The notes: a model not told the origin generated them from the sequence alone. Positions 41,152-50,136 are shown, counted from the first letter of the stretch. The stretch is DNA of 58,165 bases from Verrucomicrobiales bacterium (GCA_016793885.1 JAEUHE010000097.1:1-58165), one strand, 5' to 3'. Numbers and translations: made by a program.

Positions 41152-41955
41152 TCAGACCAGCCCGGGGCTTAGTTGCGCCAACCGCCCAATCATCACGCTC
41201 GCAGCCGTGAATCCCACCGCGCCCGTGACGAACGTCGCCGCGCCGACCCCGGCATCGCAGTTCAGTCGCAACCCGACCCCATGAGATCCCTTCGGGCGCA
41301 CCCCGCACACGGAACCGTCGGGCTGCGGGAACACTGGCAGCTCCGTGGTGAAGACCGCCTCCACTCCCCAGGCCGTCGACTCCGCCGAAAACTGGTGCTC
41401 ATGACGCAGCTGATATCGAACCTGGGCCAGCAACGGGTCATGGCTAGTGAGGGCAAGATCCTTCACGCGAATCGCCGTGGGATCGCGTCGTCCTCCTGCA
41501 CCACCGCAGACCACCAGCGGGATGTTCCGACGCAAACATTCCGCGATCAAAAGACATTTGTTCGGCACCTGATCAATGGCATCGACCACGCCGTCGCAAG
41601 GAATCGAGAGCAACTCGTTCGCCGTGGCGGCGGTGAAGAACTCCAGCCGCTGTTCAACGTGGCACTCCGGATTGATCGACTGAATGCGCTCCGCAAGAAC
41701 GTCGATCTTGCTCCGACCCACCGTACCATCCATCGCTGGAAGCTGGCGATTGATGTTGGTGACACAGACATCGTCCAGATCGACCAAGGTAAGATGACCG
41801 ACGCCAGAACGGGCAAGCGCCTCCACGGTCCAAGATCCAACCCCTCCCACGCCGACGACGGTAACACGGGCCTTGCGTAGCCGTGCCAGACCATCCACCC
41901 CATACAAGCGGGCGATCCCGCCAAAGCGGGTCAGGTAGTCGGAATCATTTGTCAT
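41152..41955 (-). CDS. tcdA: tRNA threonylcarbamoyladenosine dehydratase
   Basis: An E1-like enzyme that uses ATP to cyclise t6A37 to ct6A in tRNAs reading ANN codons. It is 267 residues long. RFGGIARLYG at 10-19 is diagnostic for TcdA, GVGGVGSW near 35-42 binds ATP, and DLDDVCVTNINRQ carries the catalytic Asp and Arg residues. CDGVVDAIDQVPNK lies downstream, and a further helical region with LPVFPQPDG ends the protein. The N-terminus is clean. Its start is 44 bp downstream of a tRNA-Arg gene on the same strand whose product should carry t6A. Confidence 0.93.
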   Translation of the reverse strand: MTNDSDYLTRFGGIARLYGVDGLARLRKARVTVVGVGGVGSWTVEALARSGVGHLTLVDLDDVCVTNINRQLPAMDGTVGRSKIDVLAERIQSINPECHVEQRLEFFTAATANELLSIPCDGVVDAIDQVPNKCLLIAECLRRNIPLVVCGGAGGRRDPTAIRVKDLALTSHDPLLAQVRYQLRHEHQFSAESTAWGVEAVFTTELPVFPQPDGSVCGVRPKGSHGVGLRLNCDAGVGAATFVTGAVGFTAASVMIGRLAQLSPGLV

Positions 41956-41999
41956 GAGTTAGGGTTAGGGCCGGAAGCTCTCGTGAACCGGGCTGAAAG

Positions 42000-42076
42000 T
42001 GGTGCGCTCGGCGCGGATCGAACGCGCGACCGTCCGCTTAGAAGGCGGATGCTCTATCCAACTGAGCTACGAGCGC
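42000..42076 (-). tRNA. tRNA-Arg (anticodon TCT), CCA encoded
   Basis: Read on the minus strand, the cloverleaf is complete: acceptor GCGCTCG/CGAGCGC, D-arm GCTC with AGTTGGATA loop, anticodon stem TCCGC/GCGGA around CTTCTAA, and T-arm GCGCG-TTCGATC-CGCGC. The anticodon TCT reads AGA and AGG. T36, A37 and A38 are in place for t6A. A discriminator A plus genomic CCA ends the gene (42000-42002). The tcdA gene follows on the same strand. Confidence 0.97.
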
Positions 42077-42180
42077 AACCTGCTGCTGGGCTGTACTATG
42101 CCCGACCCCGAGCCTAGGGCAAGCTCATCCGATGCACGGAGTGCTCGACAACCATCGGCCGTGGGATTTCCAATCGGCAC

Positions 42181-43254
42181 ATGAAAGCACTGCGCCTCAC
42201 CGCCCACGGAACCCCCGGGCAATTCGAAGTGGCTGAACTCGCCGTGCCTACGCCCGGGCCCACCGAGGTGCTCGTGAAGGTCGAAGCCTGCGGCCTCAAC
42301 CACTTAGATCTTTGGGTGGAGGAAAAGGGCCTCCCTATCCCCATCACTCTTCCCCTGATCCAAGGCTCAGAAGCTGCTGGAACCGTCGCTGCCATCGGTG
42401 ACAGGGTTCACGATCGTAAAGTGGGAGATCGGGTGTGCATCTCGTCAGGGCTGTCCTGCGGCGAATGCGAGTTCTGTCTTCGCGAGCAGGACTCCATGTG
42501 CACCGATAGCCTACTTTTCGGGGTACAGTGCAATGGTGGGTTCAGCGAGTTCGCATTGGCTCCCTCGCGGCACGCAGTTCCCCTTCCCGACGGATTGTCT
42601 TTCGATACCGCCGCCGCTGTGACTCTGGCGGCGAGCACCGCCATGCACATGCTCACGAGCCGCACCTCCACCCGGGCAGGCGATTGGGTACTGGTGATCG
42701 GAGCAGGCAGCGGAGTGGGCTCCGCAGCAATTCAGATCGCGAAACAACTCGGGGCAAGGGTGATCGCCACAGGTTCCTCCGAACCCAAACGTCAGCTTGC
42801 CACTCAGTTAGGGGCCGACTTTGTCGTCGATAGCACGAGCGAGAACTGGTCGCGGGAAGTCCGCCGGATCACCGCCAAACGTGGAGTGGATACTGTCATC
42901 GAGCATGTCGGCGGAGAGACCCTGCAGAAAGCGTTCGATTGCCTGGCTCGGGGTGGAACTATCGTCACCTGTGGCGCAACCGCCGGACGAGAAATTGCCC
43001 TCAATCTCTGGCCGCTCTTCGTCAAACAACAGCGTCTAATCGGCAGTTACAGTCGAGATCGAATCGATCTAGTACGAACCTTGGAATGGGCGGCGGAAGG
43101 CCGGATCAAACCGGTCATCGATCGAATCGTGCCACTCGCCCAGGGCGCAGCAGCATTCGGTGCCCTGCGCCGCCGAGAAGTTCTAGGCAAGGTGCTGATC
43201 CACCCAGCCTGTCGGACTTATCCGGACCGCGACTCCGAGTCGGGGTCCGGATAA
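42181..43254 (+). CDS. Zinc-type alcohol dehydrogenase / quinone oxidoreductase family (MDR)
   Basis: A 357-residue medium-chain dehydrogenase. The GroES-like domain has the structural zinc motif CGECEFCLREQDSMC (near 98-112). The catalytic-zinc Cys-His pair is less clear (ACGLNHLDLW carries Cys and His; GSEAAG follows). The NAD(P) fold has GAGSGVGSAAIQIAK near 180. No substrate can be named. The last 15 residues are Arg-, Asp- and Ser-rich (RTYPDRDSESGSG) because the reading frame runs into a 63-bp palindrome that supplies the stop. The original protein probably ended near IHPA. Confidence 0.85.
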   Translation: MKALRLTAHGTPGQFEVAELAVPTPGPTEVLVKVEACGLNHLDLWVEEKGLPIPITLPLIQGSEAAGTVAAIGDRVHDRKVGDRVCISSGLSCGECEFCLREQDSMCTDSLLFGVQCNGGFSEFALAPSRHAVPLPDGLSFDTAAAVTLAASTAMHMLTSRTSTRAGDWVLVIGAGSGVGSAAIQIAKQLGARVIATGSSEPKRQLATQLGADFVVDSTSENWSREVRRITAKRGVDTVIEHVGGETLQKAFDCLARGGTIVTCGATAGREIALNLWPLFVKQQRLIGSYSRDRIDLVRTLEWAAEGRIKPVIDRIVPLAQGAAAFGALRRREVLGKVLIHPACRTYPDRDSESGSG

Positions 43255-43267
43255 GTCCGACAGGCTG
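43205..43267. repeat. 63-bp hairpin repeat providing the dehydrogenase stop codon
   Basis: Arms of 24 bp (43205-43228 with 43244-43267) pair perfectly, and an inner CGACTC-C-GAGTCG pair forms a second stem at the tip. The stop codon of the dehydrogenase (43252-43254) lies in the right arm. A second element with the same GACTC/GAGTC core is at 56706-56750. There is no T-run, so a transcription end is possible but not typical. Confidence 0.85.
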
Positions 43268-43299
43268 AAAGCCCTGCGTGCGGGACACCTCTATGGACC

Positions 43300-43498
43300 G
43301 CGGTGGCACGGCCTCATCTTAACTCCAAAAATGGGGACTAGACAAGCTGGGCAACGCCGGCTTTTCTCACTTTGTCGGCAAGGCCCGAACCCGCAGGGTT
43401 CTCGGCTTCGGCATCAGGACCTCCCGCGAACACGTGAGGATCCCCTACAAGTTGTCTAGTGCCCATTTTTGGAGGTAAAGATGAGGGCACGGCACCGC
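43300..43498. mobile_element. MITE-like element with about 50-bp terminal inverted repeats (family C)
   Basis: The left arm (43300-43350) and right arm (43448-43498) are inverted copies over about 50 bp with roughly four of five bases matching; the blocks CCTCATCTT, CCAAAAATGGG and ACTAGACAA are identical. The interior of about 100 bp has no coding frame but holds GAACCC-GCA-GGGTTC. The right half is also found alone at 52354-52448. No target duplication is evident. This is a non-autonomous element by structure; no matching transposase is present in the window. Confidence 0.6.
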
Positions 43499-43535
43499 TT
43501 TTCCACTGCGTCTCTGAGCTCTTTCAAGAATCCCA

Positions 43536-44564
43536 CTACCACTCAATCACGGCAGCCGCCCAGGTCAAGCCAGCGCCGAACACTACCAACAGGACGAGGT
43601 CACCCCGTTGAACCACACCCGTGCGCACCGCCTCATCCAAAGCGATGGCGACCGAGGCGGCGGAGGTATTGCCATATTTGTCCAGATTGACGAAGACCTG
43701 ATCCTCCCGCGCTCCCAATCGTTCACCCACCGCCTCAATGATCCGGCGGTTCGCCTGATGCGGAATCACGCACTTGATCTGGGTGATATCCAGTTCGCAA
43801 CGCTTGAGTGCCTCTTTCGCGGCGGTCAGCATGGCGTTCACCGCATTCTTGAAGGTCTCCTTGCCATCCATGCGGAGGTAATGCAGGCCCGCGGCGATGG
43901 AGTTCTTGGTGGCGGGGCACATACTGCCGCCACCGGGCATGTAAAGGAGATCCGATTTGTCGCCATCCGCGCCCATGCACGCCGTCAGCAGCCCATGGGA
44001 CTTCGGACGGCTTTGGAGAATAGCGGCGCCGGCACCGTCTCCGAAAAGCACACAGGTGTTGCGATCCGTCCAATCCACGATGGTGGAAAGCTTCTCCGCG
44101 CCGATCACCAGGACGGTATCATAGGTCCGGGAGGTGATGAACTGCTGTCCGATCTCAAGGGCATAGATGAATCCGGAGCAGGCGGCTTCTACGTCAAATG
44201 CCGCCGCGCGTCGCGCTCCCAACTTCTGTTGAACCAGGCAGGCGGTGGACGGGAACATCATGTCGGGAGTGATCGTCGCGACAATGATCAGGTCGATCTG
44301 TTCGGCTTTGATCCCAGCCGACTGCATGGCGCGCTGAGCTGCCGCTGCGGCCATATCGGACGTAAACTCGTTCTCGGCCGCAATTCTGCGCTCCTTGATC
44401 CCGGTTCGGCTGGTGATCCAGTCATCCGAGGTATCGACCATCTTCTCGAGTTCGGCATTGGTGAGAATTCGTTCAGGGACGTAGGATCCCACACTGAGGA
44501 TCGAGCACGAACGCCCTTGAAAGCCATGTTGAGCCCGGGGATTTTTGAATGGTTTGGTCGTCAT
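43536..44564 (-). CDS. fabH: 3-oxoacyl-ACP synthase III
   Basis: An enzyme that starts fatty acid synthesis by condensing acetyl-CoA with malonyl-ACP in the cytoplasm. It is 342 residues long. Catalytic residues are Cys129 (VEAACSGF), His in IPHQANRR and Asn in YGNTSAAS. TRTGIKERR and CVLFGDGAGA are typical. The first 20 residues are an extra basic tail, so a slightly later start is possible. It is the last gene of the coaD-yceD-rpmF-plsX-fabH operon, 38 bp after plsX. Confidence 0.96.
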   Translation of the reverse strand: MTTKPFKNPRAQHGFQGRSCSILSVGSYVPERILTNAELEKMVDTSDDWITSRTGIKERRIAAENEFTSDMAAAAAQRAMQSAGIKAEQIDLIIVATITPDMMFPSTACLVQQKLGARRAAAFDVEAACSGFIYALEIGQQFITSRTYDTVLVIGAEKLSTIVDWTDRNTCVLFGDGAGAAILQSRPKSHGLLTACMGADGDKSDLLYMPGGGSMCPATKNSIAAGLHYLRMDGKETFKNAVNAMLTAAKEALKRCELDITQIKCVIPHQANRRIIEAVGERLGAREDQVFVNLDKYGNTSAASVAIALDEAVRTGVVQRGDLVLLVVFGAGLTWAAAVIEW

Positions 44565-44602
44565 GACCCTTTAATCGCGCGTTTCTGAAATTCCGATCAC
44601 CC

Positions 44603-45625
44603 TCATGCCGCAGCCACCGTCTCGTTGGCCTTGGCCACCGCCAAGCGAATATGCTCGTTGAGGTGGGTGTTGACCGCGGCAGCGGTCTGATGAACTGCAT
44701 TGGTCACCATGGTTGCTTTGGCCGATCCATGCACTTTGATGACCGTCCCATTCAAACCCAGCAGCGGTGCCCCGCCATAACTATCCGGGTTCATGCGTTT
44801 CTTAATATCCCGAAAGCCACCATAGGCGATCAGGGCGCCCAGCTTGCGGACTGGGTTCTTTTGGAACTCGCGACGCAAGATTGTCTGAATGCACTTCCCC
44901 ATGCTCTCGATGGTCTTCAGCACAATGTTGCCGACGAACCCGTCGGCCACCACCACATCCACCCGGTCAGCAAAGAGATCGTGTCCCTCGACGTAGCCCA
45001 GGAAATTCAGGTCGGTCATCCGGCAAAGCTTCAAAGCTTCGCGGGTGATGTCGTTGCCCTTCATCTCCTCGGTCCCGTTGCTCAAAATGCCAACGCGAGG
45101 CCGCTCACGCCCCAGGATATCCCGAGCATAAGCAGCCCCCATCATGGCGAACTGAAGCAGATGGAGCGGTTTAACCTCCGGATTCGCTCCCGCGTCGAGC
45201 AGAACGAATTCGGCATCGGTAGTCGGTATGACGGTCGCGATGGCAGCGCGCTCGACTCCTTCGAGCAGGCGGAGGCGAATGGTCGAGGTAGCCACCAACC
45301 CGCCGGTGTTCCCCGGCGAAATCATGGCTTCCGCTGCACCTTCGCGGACCAACTCGATGGCCCGCGCCATAGAGCAGTCCTTTTTTTTGCGCAGCGCGTC
45401 GGTAGGCTTGTCGTCCATGGTCAGCACTTCCGTCGCATGGATGATCTCCACACGACGGTCTGTGCAGCCCAAGCGGCTTAGCACCGGCTCAATGGCCTCT
45501 TTCTGGCCTGCTAAGAACAGCTTTTGGATCCGCTCGTTGCCTGCTGAGGATAAGGCTTGGACGGAGCCCTCAATGACCGCCGACGGCCCTTGGTCTCCAC
45601 CCATCACATCCACCACGATGCGCAT
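44603..45625 (-). CDS. plsX: Phosphate acyltransferase PlsX
   Basis: An enzyme that converts acyl-ACP to acyl-phosphate for phospholipid synthesis; peripheral at the membrane. The start at 45625 (MRIVVDVMGGDQGP) is the normal PlsX beginning, and the 11-residue extension to 45658 is rejected. Further signatures are ALRKKKDCSM, ISPGNTGG, LLDAGAN and GVRGR-like FVGNIVLK. It is 340 residues long. The order rpmF-plsX-fabH is a long-known conserved cluster and supports the call. Confidence 0.96.
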   Translation of the reverse strand: MRIVVDVMGGDQGPSAVIEGSVQALSSAGNERIQKLFLAGQKEAIEPVLSRLGCTDRRVEIIHATEVLTMDDKPTDALRKKKDCSMARAIELVREGAAEAMISPGNTGGLVATSTIRLRLLEGVERAAIATVIPTTDAEFVLLDAGANPEVKPLHLLQFAMMGAAYARDILGRERPRVGILSNGTEEMKGNDITREALKLCRMTDLNFLGYVEGHDLFADRVDVVVADGFVGNIVLKTIESMGKCIQTILRREFQKNPVRKLGALIAYGGFRDIKKRMNPDSYGGAPLLGLNGTVIKVHGSAKATMVTNAVHQTAAAVNTHLNEHIRLAVAKANETVAAA

Positions 45626-45676
45626 AAATGGAACGAGCGCAGGGATGTAAGACACCACTGCGCTCGTCTCAAAGAA

Positions 45677-45865
45677 TCAAGCTCCAGCGCTCACCGTCAG
45701 GATCTGTCGTTCCTTATAGAAGCCGCAGGAAGGACATACCCGGTGCGGGCGATAAGACGCTCCACATTGAGGGCATTCGCTGACCTGGGGCAGTTTCATC
45801 ACACTGTTGTAGGCTCGCCGCATACGCTGGCGACTTTTTGACGGTTTTCGCTTAGGAACACCCAT
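45677..45865 (-). CDS. rpmF: 50S ribosomal protein L32
   Basis: A small large-subunit protein of 62 residues. The start MGVPKRKPSKSRQRMRRA is typical. Four Cys (CPQCG, CPSCG) form the zinc-binding version of L32, so a zinc-free paralogue might exist elsewhere. It lies 4 bp after yceD, and its stop is 51 bp before plsX. Confidence 0.97.
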   Translation of the reverse strand: MGVPKRKPSKSRQRMRRAYNSVMKLPQVSECPQCGASYRPHRVCPSCGFYKERQILTVSAGA

Positions 45866-45869
45866 AATT

Positions 45870-46385
45870 CTACCTTAGTTTCAGTTTATCCAATTGGTCC
45901 CAAATCGAAGCCGGTTTCTTACCTGACGACTGGGCGACAGACCGCTCGTCCTCACCACTCTTCACCAAACCGGGGAGACCGTTGCACTCGTTTTCGCACA
46001 ACGGATGTTGAGGAAGCGCGAGGACGATCTCTTCCCGAAGATAGGGCGTCAAGTCCACGGCATCACCATTGAGAACGACCTTTTCCCCTTCTGCCTCGAG
46101 CGGAATATGGCATACCCACGGATCCAACTCCAACTCATAAACATAAGGTTTTAAACAGCGAGAGCATTCGCAATCTATTGGTAAGTAAATACTTCCACGA
46201 ACCAGAAGATCCGCTCCCACCATCTCAGCCTCCACATCAAACTCCAAAGGCCGGTTCAGATGAACCAGTTCGTCATCGAATCCAAGGTCCAATAACTTAG
46301 GATCCGCCTTCCCTTTTAAACGGAGAGGCTTCTTCTCCAGCAGGCGAAGGTGAACATCCAAAGGGTTGGCAGCGGGGGAGGACAT
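45870..46385 (-). CDS. YceD/DUF177 family protein
   Basis: A 171-residue protein of the DUF177 family, tied to 23S rRNA metabolism in Escherichia coli and plants. The key pattern CECSRCLKP near residue 88 and the C-terminal CENECNGLP (Cys pairs) agree with the family. The last 30 residues end in SIWDQLDKLKLR, usual for DUF177. It is located directly before rpmF, as in most bacteria. Confidence 0.9.
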   Translation of the reverse strand: MSSPAANPLDVHLRLLEKKPLRLKGKADPKLLDLGFDDELVHLNRPLEFDVEAEMVGADLLVRGSIYLPIDCECSRCLKPYVYELELDPWVCHIPLEAEGEKVVLNGDAVDLTPYLREEIVLALPQHPLCENECNGLPGLVKSGEDERSVAQSSGKKPASIWDQLDKLKLR

Positions 46386-46403
46386 AACGATCCTTTCGGT
46401 TGA

Positions 46404-46895
46404 CTAGGCGTTCTCGATGGCACGGAACCTCGCGGTCAGCGCAGCCACCACTTGACTCGGGACAAAATTGCTCACATCGCCACCCAGACGAGCGATCTCT
46501 TTCACAATCCGCGAGCTGAGGAAGGTGAAGGTTTCCTTGGGCATCATGAAGATCGTCTCGACTCGCTCGTTTAGTTTGCGGTTCATCAGAGCCAACTGGA
46601 ACTCAAACTCGAAGTCGGACACGGCCCGCAACCCCCGCACAATCGCCTGTCCGCCACGGGCCTCGACGTAGTCGACGAGTAAACCCGAAAAGGTTTCTAC
46701 CTCCACATTGGCGTAGGATTGCACACTCGTCCGTACCAAGGCGAGTCGCTCCTCCGGGCTAAACAATGGCTTCTTCCCTTCGTTAACCGCCACGGCCACC
46801 ACCACCCGATCAAAAAGCTTCGCTGCCCTTTGGATCAAGTCCAGATGGCCGTTGGTCAACGGATCGAAAGTGCCCGGATATATCACGGTCCGCAT
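46404..46895 (-). CDS. coaD: Pantetheine-phosphate adenylyltransferase
   Basis: The fourth step of coenzyme A synthesis: adenylyl transfer from ATP to 4-phosphopantetheine. The start at 46895 (MRTVIYPGTFDP) is the conserved one. The nucleotidyltransferase motif TNGHLD is at about 15-20, and RGLRAVSDFEFE and FLSSRIVKEIARLGG are intact. It is 163 residues long, normal for the family. It is the first gene of the operon, and its upstream side is insulated by the terminator at 46967-47003. Confidence 0.96.
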   Translation of the reverse strand: MRTVIYPGTFDPLTNGHLDLIQRAAKLFDRVVVAVAVNEGKKPLFSPEERLALVRTSVQSYANVEVETFSGLLVDYVEARGGQAIVRGLRAVSDFEFEFQLALMNRKLNERVETIFMMPKETFTFLSSRIVKEIARLGGDVSNFVPSQVVAALTARFRAIENA

Positions 46896-46966
46896 GGGGA
46901 TCAAGATAGCAGCTAGGAATTCTATGACCATGTAAAAACAAACGCGCGAGCTCTGAAAAAGCAGAA

Positions 46967-47003
46967 GCGACGGGCCGGAATCCCAAGGACTCCAACCCGT
47001 CGC
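46967..47003 (-). terminator. Terminator of the FecR-domain gene
   Basis: GCGACGGG (46967-46974) pairs with CCCGTCGC (46996-47003). On the minus strand the stem is followed by TTCTGCTTTTTCAG. It lies 39 bp after the FecR-domain stop and 72 bp before coaD. Confidence 0.65.
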
Positions 47004-47041
47004 CGTGAATCAATCAGCACGCTCCTCTGTCCCGATCCGTG

Positions 47042-47743
47042 CTAGCGTCCCACGGGGGACAGGAACTGTTCCTGCGGCGCCGGAGTGGGAATCTGGGCAA
47101 CCTCGCGCGGTCCACCACCCAGGCCGTCAAACTCACGTTGGAGCAAAGGCAGCTCAATCGGAGTCAGCTCGCGAACCGGGCTGCCGCTAGCGGGGTCGAA
47201 AAAACCAGGACCCTTCACCACATTGGCCTTGCCGTCCTTCACGAACACCAAGGTGCCGTCCAAGACCGAGATGCCACCCGGCACGGAGATGCGGTAGCGG
47301 GTTCCACGCACGCCCGCCAAACCATCCGGGGTCTTGATCTCATAGTGCGAACCCGAAGGAAGCTTGTTGACGCTACCGAGGATTTCACCCCGCGGCACGG
47401 TCAGTTCCGTCTCGGTCAACTGCTCGTCGCCCGAGTCGGTGGCGGTGAGCTTGCTCAAGCCAAGAGTGGTGTTCTCCTTGACCCGGACCACGCCGGTACC
47501 GCGGCCCAGGAACAAGTCCACGGTCGTTCCGGATCCGGTTTGGATGATGCTTCCAGCGGGAAGCCGGCTTCCGGCCCGGACGGGTAATCCAGATTTGCCA
47601 CCGAGCGAGTAGGTCGCGCTGCCGGTAACGGTGCGGACTACAGCCTGGAGTTCGCGAGTTTGCGCCTGGATGCTGGTCGTTAGGGCGACTGCAGCCACCC
47701 AAAGCGCGCTGCCTTTTAAGAGTCGTGCGGTCAATTTCATCAT
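47042..47743 (-). CDS. Exported FecR-domain protein
   Basis: A 233-residue protein with a signal peptide after the start at 47743 (MMKLTARLLKGSALWVAAVA, cleavage near IQAQT). A FecR domain (about 40-180) is recognisable by GSRLPAGSIIQTGSGTTVDL, then RVKENTTLGLSKL, PRGEILGSVNKL and EIKTPDGLAGVRGTRYRI. No N-terminal anti-sigma region is seen, so this is not a classical FecR sensor. Stand-alone secreted FecR proteins are common in Verrucomicrobiota and may bind the cell wall or polysaccharide. The function is unclear. Confidence 0.85.
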   Translation of the reverse strand: MMKLTARLLKGSALWVAAVALTTSIQAQTRELQAVVRTVTGSATYSLGGKSGLPVRAGSRLPAGSIIQTGSGTTVDLFLGRGTGVVRVKENTTLGLSKLTATDSGDEQLTETELTVPRGEILGSVNKLPSGSHYEIKTPDGLAGVRGTRYRISVPGGISVLDGTLVFVKDGKANVVKGPGFFDPASGSPVRELTPIELPLLQREFDGLGGGPREVAQIPTPAPQEQFLSPVGR

Positions 47744-47996
47744 GAGCAACTCTCGCACGGCTCCGCCAAACCCCCTATGCGTACGGGCTCCCAGAGAGAA
47801 GATTGGAACTCCCCCGACCCCCGGCCCTGGTAATTCTACGGACCCACCCAATCAACCAGCCCTAAACCACTCAAAATCAAGATACTACAACACCCGTACA
47901 GCAACGACGGCCGCCAGTCCCCCCGGGGGGCCCGACAGCCGTCGTGGTTTCAAAACGAGTAGCGAGCACCACCGAAAACGGCAGCGCCCACGTCCA

Positions 47997-49139
47997 CTAT
48001 TTGACGTGCTTGACCTTCTCCCACTTGTTGGTGCGGGCCGACTTGAGCACCGCATCGGTAACGTATTCCGTCGCCAGCGCATCCTTGAAGGTCGGGCCAG
48101 CCGGCTTGCCCGTTTCGATGCCCTGGATGAAGTCCGCGACTTGGTGGACGAAGCTGTGTTCGTAACCAATTGCCAAACCGGGCACCCACCAGTTCTTCAT
48201 GTAAGGATGATCGCTATCGGTGATATGCAAATTCCGCCAGCCGCGAACGCGCCCTTCGTCCTTGTATTCGAAGTACTGGAGACGGTGCAGATCGTGCAAA
48301 TCCCACGCGATAGAACCGTGCTCGCCGTTGATCTCGAAGGTATAGAGCGCTTTGTGGCCACGGGCATAGCGCGTGGATTCGAACGTCGCGAGGGAGCCAT
48401 TGCTGAACCGGGCCAGGAAAGCGCTGGCATCATCAATGCCCACCTTTTCGACCTTGCCCGTCAGGCTGTGCTTGCGTTGTTTCACGAAGGTCTCGGTCAT
48501 CGCCGTCACCGTGTCGATGTCTCCGTTCAGCCAAAGAGCGGTGTCGATACAATGGGCCAGCAGATCGCCCGTGACGCCACTCCCGGCCACTTTCACATCC
48601 AAGCGCCAGAGGCCCGCCCCGCCCTGCGGGAGTTCGGGGCTGATGGTCCAGTCTTGGAGAAACTTGGCGCGGTAATGGAAAATGCGACCCAGCCGACCTT
48701 CATCAATGAGCTGCTTCGCTAGGGTAACGGCGGGAATGCGACGATAGTTGTACCAGACCATGTTAGGCACCTTGGCCTTCTGAATGGCGGCAACCATCTT
48801 CTCGCCCTGAGGCCCGTTCATCGCCAAGGGCTTCTCGCACAGGATCATTTTGCCTGCCTTGGCCGCTGCCATGGCGATTTCCGCATGAGTGTTGTTGGGG
48901 CTGGCGATGTCGATCAGGTCGATATCCTCGCGCTCAACCAGCTTCCGCCAGTCGGTCTCGATGCTGGCATAGCCCCATTTGGAGGCAAACGCCTTCGCCT
49001 TCTCAGCATCGCGGGCGCAGACCGCCTGCAGCACCGGCTGGTGTTTGAGGTCAAAAAAATTGCCGACCTTGCGGAAAGCATTGGAGTGAGCCCGGCCCAT
49101 GAAGCCGTAACCGATTAGTCCGATACGCAATGGTTTCAT
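47997..49139 (-). CDS. Gfo/Idh/MocA family oxidoreductase
   Basis: A 380-residue NAD(P)-dependent sugar oxidoreductase. The start at 49139 ([19 protein letters not shown]) puts the dinucleotide-binding GYGFMG at residues 10-15. The catalytic EKP is in [10 protein letters not shown] near 99, and a C-terminal beta-sheet domain follows with [13 protein letters not shown] (conserved Asp and His). No export signal is seen. Likely substrates are inositol-like or sugar compounds, but the specific one cannot be read. It is divergent from purC with 91 bp between the starts. Confidence 0.92.
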   Translation of the reverse strand: MKPLRIGLIGYGFMGRAHSNAFRKVGNFFDLKHQPVLQAVCARDAEKAKAFASKWGYASIETDWRKLVEREDIDLIDIASPNNTHAEIAMAAAKAGKMILCEKPLAMNGPQGEKMVAAIQKAKVPNMVWYNYRRIPAVTLAKQLIDEGRLGRIFHYRAKFLQDWTISPELPQGGAGLWRLDVKVAGSGVTGDLLAHCIDTALWLNGDIDTVTAMTETFVKQRKHSLTGKVEKVGIDDASAFLARFSNGSLATFESTRYARGHKALYTFEINGEHGSIAWDLHDLHRLQYFEYKDEGRVRGWRNLHITDSDHPYMKNWWVPGLAIGYEHSFVHQVADFIQGIETGKPAGPTFKDALATEYVTDAVLKSARTNKWEKVKHVK

Positions 49140-49230
49140 ATGTTCTTGTTGCTTGGTCGATAGAAAACCGGGTTCAGGTCGCGGGTGCAAGCGGGAAGAA
49201 AGATTCTCGATTTCATTCCGCAGTCATCCC

Positions 49231-50136
49231 ATGCTGGCTCGCATGACCAGTGAGCCACTGCTCCAACTCGATCTGCCCGGCATCCGCAAACTCAAAAGCG
49301 GCAAAGTTCGCGAAATCTTTGACCTAGGCGACCGCCTCCTTTTGGTGGCGACTGACCGAATCTCGGCCTTCGACTGCATCATGCCGAACGGCATTCCTCG
49401 CAAAGGCGAGGTTCTCACCCAAATCTCCCATTTCTGGTTTGATCGCTTCGAGCACCAGGTCCCCAACCATCGCTATCTGAAGGCCCAGGACTCGCTCCCC
49501 GCTGAACTGAAGCCGTGGGCCCCGCAACTGGCCGGCCGCAGCATGATCGTAAAGAAGGCTCAGCCGCTGGCCATCGAGTGCGTCGTGCGTGGCTATTTGG
49601 CAGGATCCGGTTGGAAGGAATACCGCCAGAGTCAGACGGTGTGTGGGATCCCATTGCCGGGCGGTCTCAAGGAATCCAGCGAACTCCCTCAACCGATCTT
49701 TACGCCGGCAACGAAAGCAGAATCGGGCCACGACGAGAATATCCCCTTTGAAACCGCCGCTCAGATCGTAGGCGCAGACCTGGCTGAGCAGGCCAAGCAG
49801 ACCAGCCTGCACATCTACGAATCGGCGCGCAGCTACGCACGAGAACGAGGGATCATCATCGCCGACACCAAATTCGAGTTCGGGCTCTTTGAAGGGCAGC
49901 TTCTGTTGATCGACGAGGTACTGACGCCCGACTCCTCGCGCTTTTGGCCAGCCAGCGAATATCAACCCGGTCGCGGACAGCCCAGCTTCGATAAGCAATT
50001 TGTGCGCGACTATCTGGAAACCCTGGACTGGAATAAAACCCCGCCTGCCCCGGCGCTGCCGCCCGAAGTGGTGACCCGCACTCAGGCTAAATACTTGGAC
50101 GCTTACCATCGGCTGACCGGCACCGAGCTGCCGTAA
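49231..50136 (+). CDS. purC: Phosphoribosylaminoimidazole-succinocarboxamide synthase
   Basis: A purine biosynthesis enzyme joining aspartate to CAIR with ATP. It is 301 residues from the ATG at 49231 (an ATG at 49243 is equally possible). Motifs are SGKVREIFDLGDRLLLVATDR, ECVVRGYLAGSGWKEY, KAESGHDENI and IADTKFEFGL with DEVLTPDSSRFWP. The extended C-terminal part (PSFDKQFVRDYLE) is of the type shared with yeast Ade1. It is monocistronic as far as visible. Confidence 0.96.
   Translation: MLARMTSEPLLQLDLPGIRKLKSGKVREIFDLGDRLLLVATDRISAFDCIMPNGIPRKGEVLTQISHFWFDRFEHQVPNHRYLKAQDSLPAELKPWAPQLAGRSMIVKKAQPLAIECVVRGYLAGSGWKEYRQSQTVCGIPLPGGLKESSELPQPIFTPATKAESGHDENIPFETAAQIVGADLAEQAKQTSLHIYESARSYARERGIIIADTKFEFGLFEGQLLLIDEVLTPDSSRFWPASEYQPGRGQPSFDKQFVRDYLETLDWNKTPPAPALPPEVVTRTQAKYLDAYHRLTGTELP

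Noticed and set aside
40909..41172. Small Cys-rich plus frame upstream of the tcdA end
   Set aside because: It runs through repeat family A, whose structure is kept by stems rather than codons, and has no ribosome site.
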